From Hymenobacter glacialis (GTDB taxonomy: Bacteria; Bacteroidota; Bacteroidia; Cytophagales; Hymenobacteraceae): a stretch of DNA of 64,000 nt. A program made the position numbers and the translations under genes. The stretch is taken from the NCBI RefSeq assembly GCF_001816165.1, contig NZ_MDZC01000023.1, positions 1-64,000 on the forward strand, in the 5' to 3' direction. Positions 53,367 through 61,232 of this stretch are shown here, piece after piece (position 1 is the first letter of the stretch; every line of letters starts with the position of its first letter). The notes under the pieces are model-generated. The model ran no database searches, was not told the origin of the DNA, and saw nothing but the letters and a program-made list of their open reading frames with translations.

Positions 53367-55747
53367 AACGGGTAGCCGATGGCTAGATTCAACCGGCCGG
53401 CCTTATTCTCTGGGGTGCCGGCGGGGGCGCGCAAGGGCAGGGCGTAATCGAAGCGGATGACGAAGAACTGCACATCGATGCGGATACCCGCGCCGGCACC
53501 CACGGCCAGCTGGTTGAGGAACGTATTGGCTTTGAAATCGCCGCCGGGGCGGCCGGGGTCGGGGTTGACCAGCCAGATGTTGCCGGCATCTACAAACACG
53601 GCCCCTTTCACGTAGGGAAACAGGTCCTGGCGGTATTCCAGGTTGCCTTCGAGGCGAATATCGCCCACCTGGTCGTAGAACTGGTTGGCGGTTTGGTCGG
53701 GGGTGTCGGGCACGTAGGTACCGGGCCCGATGCCGCGGGCGGCAAAGGCCCGCACGCTGTTGGGGCCACCAATGCCGTACTGCTTGGGGTAGGGCAGCAC
53801 CCGCGAGTTGCCGTAGGGGTTGCCGATGCCAGCCAGCAGGCGCGCCACAATGCGGTTGCCGGAGGCCGGGTCGGGGCTGATGCGGTAGTACTCGCGCACT
53901 TCCAAATCGAGCTTGAGGTACTGGCTATACTCCTGGCCCAGCAGGGTATTGCCGCCCGAGGAGCCTTTGGGCGTTTTGAGGGACGTGGCCAGGCCCTGAG
54001 CCAGGTTGCCGCTGCCTTCAACCTGGCCGCTGAAATAAATCTGCTGGCGGCGCTGCTCCAGCGACTGCTGGTTGTAGGTGTAGCGGTAGGAGCTGGCCAG
54101 CACAAACTGCTGCTGAAACGCGCTTTTCAGGAAGCTTTTCTCAGGCGTGTCCAGAATCTTGGTGAATGCTTTAGTTGGGGTAAACTGGACATAGGTGATG
54201 TCGATGGGCCGGAGTTCCTGCTCGTTGGTAATCTTGGTTTTCCAGGTGTAGCCGTAGTTTACGTTGAAGAAATTCTGCGAAAAGTAGTTGGCGCGCGTCA
54301 CGGCCCGCACGCCCACTTCAATCTTGGTGCGGGGCTGAAAGTCAGAATTGGGCAGGTTCACGTCGAGCAGCGGCAGGTTGGGCGTTACCAGGCGCGGAAT
54401 GAGCAGCTGCGCGTTGACGCCGTACTCAAAGCTGGTGAGGCCCAGGGCGCCGTTGCCCCCGCCGGTCTGGGTTTCGGTAGAGGCAATGCCGTTAATGAGC
54501 AGCTGTTCGGCGCCTCGCAGGGCCGAGCGGTTGCGGAACGTAACCTTGAGGGCCGGGCCGGTGAAGCCGTTGGTTTTGGTAGTAAGCTGGACTTCAGCCC
54601 GCAGGCTTTTCTTTTTGAGCTGGGTCATCAGCACTTCGGCGTCGAGGCGGTGGCGCAGGCCCACCGAGCGGTTGGTGCCGGGCACGGCATCGGCCGGTAC
54701 AGTCACGGTGGTGTCGCCGGCCACGGCGGGCTTGAAGCGGATTTCCACGAAGCGGAAGGTGCCCAGGCTCATGAGGCGGCTCAGGGTCTGGTCGCGGCGG
54801 CGGCGGCGGTACACGCTGTCAGGGTAGAGGAACGTAGCACGGGTAATGGCTTTGGCCCGGAACATTTCCTCATCGGGGAAATATTGGTAGCCCCGAAACA
54901 GTAGCGGGTTGCGCATGGTGGTGTCCGTCAGCACGTAGCTGGTATTCAGCTTCACCTGGTCGAGCCAGTAGGGGCGCAGGGCCTTGGGCGGGGCGCTGTT
55001 TTTGAGGCGCACATCCACGGTAGCCTTGTGGTCGAGGGTGCTGTCGACCTTGAAAACGAGGTAGTCGGGTGCGAAGTAGTAGTAGCCCTGCTCTTTCAGC
55101 TTGGCGTCGATGCGCACCCGCTCGTTGGTGAGGGTGGCCAGGTTGTAGGCGTCGCCCACTTTCACCAGGCTTTCGCCCTGCGTGTTGCGGATGGCTGCCC
55201 GTACCAGCGAGTCGCCCTGCGGGAAGTTTACCTGCGTGTAGCGGTACACCTGGCCCGGCAAGGCAGTGTAGTCGATGGAAGCCGTTTTTTCCTCTTTTTT
55301 TACTTCAAAAGAAGCCCGACCATTAAAAAAACCGTTGTTGTGCTGGCGGTTCACCAGCAGGTCGCGCACGGCGGCGGGCTTGGCCTGCGACAGGTAGATG
55401 GGCGGCTCTCCGAACTTATCGGCGAAGAATTTGCCCAGGCCTTTTTTCTTGCCCACGCCCATGTGCCAGAAGTACAGCTTGGGCCGCATGCCCAGCAGCG
55501 ACGTATTGGGCTTGGGGCCCACCACCGACTCCAGCTCCGTTTGCAGGGCGCTCTGGTTGTTTACCGTCTTTTCGTCGGCTGGCGGCTTAATAGTCACTTT
55601 GCTGCCGGTATAGAGCCGCTCGCCCTCGGGCACAAATTTTAGGCCCGAGCAGGACGCCAGCAGCAGGAGCACTGGCACCAGCAGGAGAGTGCGGCGGGCG
55701 GACGCAGCGGTAAGCAAAAGCTTTGTTAAAGGGCTGACTGGACTCAA
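53363..55747 (-). CDS. tamL: TamL-type lipoprotein BamA/TamA homolog
   Basis: An outer-membrane barrel with POTRA domains, the Bacteroidota lipoprotein form of TamA. The reading frame opens at ATG 55828, overlapping the tamB stop as ATGA, but the only lipobox (LLASC) is then at Cys 60. A TTG at 55747 gives MSPVSPLTKLLLTAASARR, a normal 32-residue lipoprotein signal, so I annotate from there (794 residues). POTRA-like and barrel features include GQVYRYTQVNFPQGDSLVR, NERVRIDAKLKEQGYYYFAPDY, the surface-loop region YGIGGPNSVRAF and the final strand LNLAIGYPF. With TamB it should move lipids or proteins to the outer membrane. A TAATTTTG box lies at 55753-55760 on the minus strand. Confidence 0.9.
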   Translation of the reverse strand: MSPVSPLTKLLLTAASARRTLLLVPVLLLLASCSGLKFVPEGERLYTGSKVTIKPPADEKTVNNQSALQTELESVVGPKPNTSLLGMRPKLYFWHMGVGKKKGLGKFFADKFGEPPIYLSQAKPAAVRDLLVNRQHNNGFFNGRASFEVKKEEKTASIDYTALPGQVYRYTQVNFPQGDSLVRAAIRNTQGESLVKVGDAYNLATLTNERVRIDAKLKEQGYYYFAPDYLVFKVDSTLDHKATVDVRLKNSAPPKALRPYWLDQVKLNTSYVLTDTTMRNPLLFRGYQYFPDEEMFRAKAITRATFLYPDSVYRRRRRDQTLSRLMSLGTFRFVEIRFKPAVAGDTTVTVPADAVPGTNRSVGLRHRLDAEVLMTQLKKKSLRAEVQLTTKTNGFTGPALKVTFRNRSALRGAEQLLINGIASTETQTGGGNGALGLTSFEYGVNAQLLIPRLVTPNLPLLDVNLPNSDFQPRTKIEVGVRAVTRANYFSQNFFNVNYGYTWKTKITNEQELRPIDITYVQFTPTKAFTKILDTPEKSFLKSAFQQQFVLASSYRYTYNQQSLEQRRQQIYFSGQVEGSGNLAQGLATSLKTPKGSSGGNTLLGQEYSQYLKLDLEVREYYRISPDPASGNRIVARLLAGIGNPYGNSRVLPYPKQYGIGGPNSVRAFAARGIGPGTYVPDTPDQTANQFYDQVGDIRLEGNLEYRQDLFPYVKGAVFVDAGNIWLVNPDPGRPGGDFKANTFLNQLAVGAGAGIRIDVQFFVIRFDYALPLRAPAGTPENKAGRLNLAIGYPF

Positions 55748-55752
55748 AACAA

Positions 55753-55760
55753 CAAAATTA
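55753..55760 (-). promoter_or_regulatory. Perfect -7 box TAATTTTG just before the TTG start of tamL
   Basis: Exact match to TAnnTTTG on the minus strand. The predicted start of transcription falls at or next to the TTG at 55747. A -33 TTG was not found at the expected distance. Confidence 0.45.
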
Positions 55761-55824
55761 AGCGGGTGGCCAGCCGGGGATTGGCGGCGATGGAATGGGG
55801 GACGGGCGGAGCGGAGCAGCTTTC

Positions 55825-58800
55825 TCATTTCAGTCGGCTGCTGGTTTTGCTGCTGTCTACTCGGGCCGTGGGCGGCGCTTGCAGCGAATCCTGTAAGGCT
55901 TTCCTCTCTATTTTCTCTTCTTTGCGCCGCTCTTTGCGCTGCTCTTTTATTTCAGGCGGCAGCTTGGCAAACAGCTCCTTCAGGTTATCGTACTCGCGCT
56001 GAAACACCAAGGCCGCGCCGGTTTTAATGAGCTGGCCGTCGATGTCCTCGTAGGCGTTCTGGCGGAAGGCGCGCAAGCGCAGGCGGCCATCGCGCAGAAT
56101 GCTGTACTCGATGCTGATGTCGCCGGCAAAGTTGCTGGCCGAGCTGCTGCCCTGGGTGGCTTGCGAGCCCGCGCCGCCCAGCGGAATGTCGGTGCCGAGG
56201 CGCACGGACAGGCGGTTATTTAAGAATTGGCGCTTCACGGCCACGTTCAGGTCGGTGCGGCTTTTGGCGGTGCCACTGCTGTAGTCGGCTTGGTTAGTCA
56301 CGCCCAAGTCGAGACCTAAGCCAGAGAGGTACTTGCCAGTCAGGTTATTGAGTTGGTCGGTGAGCACGGCGCTGGCCGAGCCACGCAGCTGCGAGGCCAC
56401 AAAGCTTTCGCTGGCGCTGCTCTCAAACGGGTTTTGCTGCAGGAAGCGGCCCAATATCAGCAGCGAAAAGACCTGCTTGCTCTGCTCCGAGGTTTGGTTG
56501 GGCTGGCGCAACTGGGCCAGCTTGGCTTCCACCTGGCCGCTGAGCGCGCCGCGCTGGTTGTCGGGCAGGGTAATATCGAAACCGATGAGCGGCTCGCTGA
56601 GTTGCTCGGTCACCTTTAGCTCTACATCGAAGGGCAGGGTATTGCGGGCGGTGGTGTTGGCAATGGCATTGTCCAGGCCCTGGCCGGCCAGCAAGTCGGC
56701 GGGCGCGGCGTTCACCTTGTACACGGCCGTCACGTTGAGGTCGGCGTTGTAGGGGTCGCCGCTCCACGTCAGGCTCGAGCCGGGCCGGATGCTAAAATCG
56801 CGCGAGGCCAGGTCGTAGAGCGAAAGGTGGTAGGCGCCGCTGGCCACTTCCAGCCGGCCGCTGAGCGTGATGGTACCCGTGGGGTCGATGTTGGTATTGA
56901 GCGTGCCGTTGGCGCGCACCTCCAGGTTGTCGCCGCTGATGGGGTCGATAATGACGGTGACGGGCGTCTGGTCGGTCACCGTGACCACGGCCGTGATGTC
57001 GTAGCCGGAAGCCGTTTTCACGGTGTCCAGCGCCAGCTGCCGCTGCAGCATGGTGTCTACGGGTGCGCTCTTGTCAATCCATTCCACAATGCCCTCGGAG
57101 TCCACCTTGTTGGCCTCCGTACCCGGCGACTCAATGGTGAGGTTGGAACCGTTCACCACCGTCACGTTGGTGTCAATCTTTAGCAGTTCCAGCGGACCCG
57201 TGATGCGGGTGCGGGAGTCTACCACCAGTTTGCCGTAGAAGAGCGGGTTGTTTTTGCGGGTGCTGTTCACGGCCGTGAAGTTGTCGGTGGTGGCCGTGAG
57301 GTCAAAATTGTAGTTAATGAAATCTTTGGTCATGAGGTAGCCATTGGCCACCGCTTTGTTGTCAGCCGAGTCGCGCACCGTGAAGTCGTCGAACTTAATG
57401 CCCCGGTCGTCAAACGTGAGCTCCTGGCCGGGTAGGTAGTACAGTGCGCCCAGTTGCGTTACGGCAAACGCGGCATCGGGCGAGGTAGTGAGGGTGCCGC
57501 GCACCACCGGCGCCGATGGCGAGCCCTGCACCGTGAGTTGCCCGCGCGCGTAGCCCGCTGCCCGTTCCAGCTGCCCGAGCGAGAAGGCCTGGGCCAGCTG
57601 CAGCTGCAGGCGCTGGGCGTCCACGGTCAGGTTGAGGGGCGCGTTGCTGTCGGCCTGGTAGTAACCGCTCACGCGCACGTCGTTGCCCTCGCCGCCCACC
57701 GAGCCGCTCGCGCCGCCGGTCAGGCGGGCGTCGATGTCGTAGCGGTTGGGGGTGGGGTTGGTGGCGTTCACGGCAATGTCGCCGATGACGGCCTTCTGAA
57801 AGGTGAGGCCCTTGACGGTGGCATCGGCGGTGAAGGCCATGTTTTTCTGGCCCAGGTTGCGCAGCTCGGCCGTGCCGTTGAGGGTGCCGGCCAGCAGCGA
57901 GTCGGACTGCTGCACGGCCTTGGCCAGCTCGGCCAGGTCGAAGTTATTGAAGCGCACGTTCAGCGGCGAAGTTTTCACCTGGGGATTCTCACTCTGCAGA
58001 ATTAGCTCGCTGCGGCCGTTGGTCAGGTCGAGGCCATCGGCCACCACGGCGCCGCTGGGGAAATAGCGCACGAAGTTGTTGGCCCCGGCCGTCCAGTTCT
58101 CATAGTTAATCACCTGCTCAGGTGCGGCCACAAACTCATACACCACGCCTTTTTCGGTAGGGAAGGTGCCGTCGGGGCGGGTGCTGAGGGTGCCGGCCAG
58201 CGCCAGTCGCTCGCGGTTGGCCGAGTCGCCGAGTATGGCCACGCGACTAAATACTTTGTTGTCGGCCACGTTGCCGACGATGCTGGGGCGGCGCAGCCGG
58301 ATGGCGGTGTCCTGCGCGGCCTGGGCCATGCGCACCCCGTAGTCCAGCTTGCTGGGGTCCGAATCCACGGCCAGCTTCAGGGAGTCAATCCGATAAGCAG
58401 CGTAGCGAATTACGGGGATGCTGGTATTGGCCGTGAGGCGGGCCGCCTGCCGCGAATAATCGCCGCTGAGCGTGAAGGGCGAAATCTCCTTCAGGTCGGG
58501 CACCAGCTTGGTGGCTAGCTTGGAGTCCTTCAGCTGCAGCGAGTAGGTAAAGCGCCGGTCGGCGGAGTTGGGCACGTACCGCACGCCGGGCACGTCGAAG
58601 TAGCGGTCGAGGTGCTGCTGCAGCTCGGTAGCCAGGTTGCCCAGGCGAATGTTGCCATCGAGGCGCACATTGGCAATGTCGGAGGTGATAACGGCCAGCG
58701 TGCGGCGGTCGTTCTGCACAATGCGGCCGTTAAGCGAGTCGAGCGGAAAGCGCTGGTTGTCGCGCACAATCACGATTTTAGTGCCGCTGAACGTACCGTT

Positions 58801-61071
58801 GATGGAGTTCAAATCCGAGCCGCGCAGGTTGGCGGTCAGGTCACCCTGCACGCGCAGGTCGCCGCCGGTGTAGAAGCCCAGCGCCGTGAGGTTGGCCCCG
58901 CGCAGGTTCAGGTTTGTGACTTCGTAGGTGGGGTTGTTGGCATCGCGCAGATTCACCACGGCCGTCAGGTCCAGGTCCAGATTGGGGTCGTTTTTGCTGC
59001 TGGCGTTGATGACGTAGCGGTTGCGGTCGAGGTCGACGGTGGCGGCCACGCCCTTGTAGGTGTAGCCGTTGTAGCGGGCGCTCTGCACGTTGGCCTTCAC
59101 CTGGCCCACCAGCGTGCCGGGGTCCTGCAGGTTGCCGGTGGCGTTGATGCGGCCCGTGGCCGTGACGCGCCCAATGGTGGGGTCTTTCAGTAGTTTGCCG
59201 AAGTCAAAGCCCTTCACCGCGAAGGTGCCCACCAGCGGCTGCCGGCCGTTGGCCTGCGCCTTGCCCAGCTTGCCATCGAAGGCCAGGTCCCCGTAGCTGG
59301 TGCGGGCCTGCAGGTCGGTATCAAACTGCAGCGTGGTGGGGTAGCCCTTAAAGGTGCCGCTGACGGCGAAGGTGGGCGGAATGCTGATGTTGTCCGGGAT
59401 ACTGCCCTTGGGCGCCAGACTAAGAATGTCGGCCCGCGACGAGCTGAACTGCCGCAAATTCGCATCTACATACAGCCGCCCGTCCACTTCCGGCAGGCCC
59501 ATGATGCGGATGCGGGGCGCCTTTACCACGGTGTTGCGCAGACCCACGAATTCAAAATTGCGAATGGTCATGTCGCCCACGCGGCCGGCAATCTGGCCGT
59601 TCACCAGCACGCTCTGGTTGGAGCCGGTGTTGAAGGGCGGCGTGCCCGCCAGGTCGGGGGCCAGGTACAGAATATCGCGGAAGCCCAAACGCACGTTGCG
59701 CAGGTCGCCATCAAGCTTCAGGTTGGGCAGGTTTTTGGTGTTGCTCAGGGCCGCCAGACTCTCGTAGCCTATGGCCAGCTTGCGCCGGATGCGGGTGTGC
59801 GGGGTAATCAGGTCGAGGCTGTCGAGGCGAATTTGTACCGAGTCGTACACTACATTGGCCCGCCAGGAGGTGATTTCAAAGCCACTTTTTTCCTTGCCGG
59901 CCAGGTTGTCGACCTTGGCCGTGGTGCGGTTTTCGGTGTAGCTCAGGTCGCGCGTGTTCAGCACGAGGTCGGTAAAGGCGAGGTGGTTGTAGTCGAGGGC
60001 CGGCAGGCGGGTCTTCTGGGCGGGCTCGTTGAAGTTGTCAAACTTCACGGCGAGGCCGCTGATGTCGGACTCGTTCAGGGTCACCTTCCAGGCCATGCGC
60101 TCGCCGGTGGCGGCCTTGTTCTGGTCGGCGGCCTCATCGAGCTTGCGCACAATTTCGGCGGGGTTTATCACCCGCTCCTCCACTGCAATGTCCTTGTTCT
60201 GGGCGTAGGCGAAGGTGGTGTTTTTAAGCGTGAGCTTATCCAGCGCCACCAGCTCCTTTTGCAGGTCGATGTTCTTGGCCGTGATGTCGGCCAGGCCAAT
60301 GCTGGTGCTGATGTACTGACCCGACGGCGCATTCTTATACTCAAAACGCACGCTGTCGAGCGTGGCCTGGTTGATGCCGAACTGCACCGAAATAGGCTCG
60401 GTGGGAGCGGGGTTATCCACCTCCGGCGCCGTTTTAGATTGCACAATGCTGATGGCCGAGCGGCGCAGCGTGGCGTTATCCACTTTGTAGATGGAGTTGT
60501 CCACATCTACCTCGTCCATGGTGGCCGTGAATTCCCCAATGCGGGCCCGCAAGTCGGAACCGGTTATCTCATCGAGTTGGGTGAAATGGATGTTGGTGAG
60601 CCGGGCTTTGCCAATGTCGTACTTCAGCCCCGACGCGGTGGTGTCGACCGGCGCGGTGGGCTCGGTGAAGGCATCAACGATGAAGTCGTAGTTGTTCACC
60701 GAGTCGGGCTCGGTGCGCGTGAGCCGCACGCGGCCGTTGTTCAGCTCCACGTTCGACACATTGATTTGGCCCTTGGCCAGCGCCCAGATATCGATATCGA
60801 CACCCAGGTGGCCCACCGAGAGCAGGGTGTCGCGCTGCTGGTCTTCCAGGTACACGCCGTCGAGGTTGATGGCGTGGCGGAAATCAGTCCGAAACTTCCC
60901 GATGCGTACTTCCGTCTTCAGCTTGTCGCGCAGGTAGCCTTCCGCCCTACGGGCCACGAAGTCCTGCCCGGAAGGGAACTGCAGGAACGCCACCACGGCG
61001 ATAACGAGCAGCAGGACAAAGGCTAATAGCCCGAGGATACCGTAAAGGGCACGACGCAGAAAAGTGGACAA
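55825..61071 (-). CDS. tamB: Translocation and assembly module protein TamB
   Basis: A 1748-residue envelope-spanning protein that links the inner membrane to the TamL/TamA barrel. I use the TTG at 61071 (MSTFLRRALYGILGLLAFVLLL), which gives an immediate membrane anchor; the longer frame upstream has no signal-like content and runs over the divergent malQ start. The body is a long beta-helix of repeated asparagine-rich strands, with an AsmA-like N-terminal part, and the C-terminal DUF490/TamB domain covers roughly the last 450 residues (ADYSSGTAKSRTDLNVAVKRQFL, FAGDISIEYSILRDGRLRLRAF). It overlaps tamL by four bases (ATGA). The tail is Lys/Glu-rich and ends SSRLK. Confidence 0.92.
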   Translation of the reverse strand: MSTFLRRALYGILGLLAFVLLLVIAVVAFLQFPSGQDFVARRAEGYLRDKLKTEVRIGKFRTDFRHAINLDGVYLEDQQRDTLLSVGHLGVDIDIWALAKGQINVSNVELNNGRVRLTRTEPDSVNNYDFIVDAFTEPTAPVDTTASGLKYDIGKARLTNIHFTQLDEITGSDLRARIGEFTATMDEVDVDNSIYKVDNATLRRSAISIVQSKTAPEVDNPAPTEPISVQFGINQATLDSVRFEYKNAPSGQYISTSIGLADITAKNIDLQKELVALDKLTLKNTTFAYAQNKDIAVEERVINPAEIVRKLDEAADQNKAATGERMAWKVTLNESDISGLAVKFDNFNEPAQKTRLPALDYNHLAFTDLVLNTRDLSYTENRTTAKVDNLAGKEKSGFEITSWRANVVYDSVQIRLDSLDLITPHTRIRRKLAIGYESLAALSNTKNLPNLKLDGDLRNVRLGFRDILYLAPDLAGTPPFNTGSNQSVLVNGQIAGRVGDMTIRNFEFVGLRNTVVKAPRIRIMGLPEVDGRLYVDANLRQFSSSRADILSLAPKGSIPDNISIPPTFAVSGTFKGYPTTLQFDTDLQARTSYGDLAFDGKLGKAQANGRQPLVGTFAVKGFDFGKLLKDPTIGRVTATGRINATGNLQDPGTLVGQVKANVQSARYNGYTYKGVAATVDLDRNRYVINASSKNDPNLDLDLTAVVNLRDANNPTYEVTNLNLRGANLTALGFYTGGDLRVQGDLTANLRGSDLNSINGTFSGTKIVIVRDNQRFPLDSLNGRIVQNDRRTLAVITSDIANVRLDGNIRLGNLATELQQHLDRYFDVPGVRYVPNSADRRFTYSLQLKDSKLATKLVPDLKEISPFTLSGDYSRQAARLTANTSIPVIRYAAYRIDSLKLAVDSDPSKLDYGVRMAQAAQDTAIRLRRPSIVGNVADNKVFSRVAILGDSANRERLALAGTLSTRPDGTFPTEKGVVYEFVAAPEQVINYENWTAGANNFVRYFPSGAVVADGLDLTNGRSELILQSENPQVKTSPLNVRFNNFDLAELAKAVQQSDSLLAGTLNGTAELRNLGQKNMAFTADATVKGLTFQKAVIGDIAVNATNPTPNRYDIDARLTGGASGSVGGEGNDVRVSGYYQADSNAPLNLTVDAQRLQLQLAQAFSLGQLERAAGYARGQLTVQGSPSAPVVRGTLTTSPDAAFAVTQLGALYYLPGQELTFDDRGIKFDDFTVRDSADNKAVANGYLMTKDFINYNFDLTATTDNFTAVNSTRKNNPLFYGKLVVDSRTRITGPLELLKIDTNVTVVNGSNLTIESPGTEANKVDSEGIVEWIDKSAPVDTMLQRQLALDTVKTASGYDITAVVTVTDQTPVTVIIDPISGDNLEVRANGTLNTNIDPTGTITLSGRLEVASGAYHLSLYDLASRDFSIRPGSSLTWSGDPYNADLNVTAVYKVNAAPADLLAGQGLDNAIANTTARNTLPFDVELKVTEQLSEPLIGFDITLPDNQRGALSGQVEAKLAQLRQPNQTSEQSKQVFSLLILGRFLQQNPFESSASESFVASQLRGSASAVLTDQLNNLTGKYLSGLGLDLGVTNQADYSSGTAKSRTDLNVAVKRQFLNNRLSVRLGTDIPLGGAGSQATQGSSSASNFAGDISIEYSILRDGRLRLRAFRQNAYEDIDGQLIKTGAALVFQREYDNLKELFAKLPPEIKEQRKERRKEEKIERKALQDSLQAPPTARVDSSKTSSRLK

Positions 61072-61092
61072 AGCAGAGGAGGAGTAAGCGGC

Positions 61093-61100
61093 AAATAAAG
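61093..61100 (-). promoter_or_regulatory. -7-like box TTTATTTG for tamB
   Basis: One mismatch to TAnnTTTG on the minus strand, about 22 bases before the TTG start at 61071. Confidence 0.4.
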
Positions 61101-61203
61101 CAGTATCTGCTACCCAAACGCAAACAACGGCGTACGGGTTGGCAATTAGTGCTTTGCTATGCTCGTATAATGCCAGCAAATGCGGGCAGTCCGATAGCCC
61201 CCT

Positions 61204-61210
61204 TATCTTG
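61204..61210 (+). promoter_or_regulatory. -7-like TATCTTG upstream of malQ
   Basis: Short form of the TAnnTTTG box. Transcription would begin near 61217, after the ATG at 61212, which supports the ATG at 61233 as the start. Confidence 0.4.
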
Positions 61211-61232
61211 CATGCCCCAAACCACCGATTGC

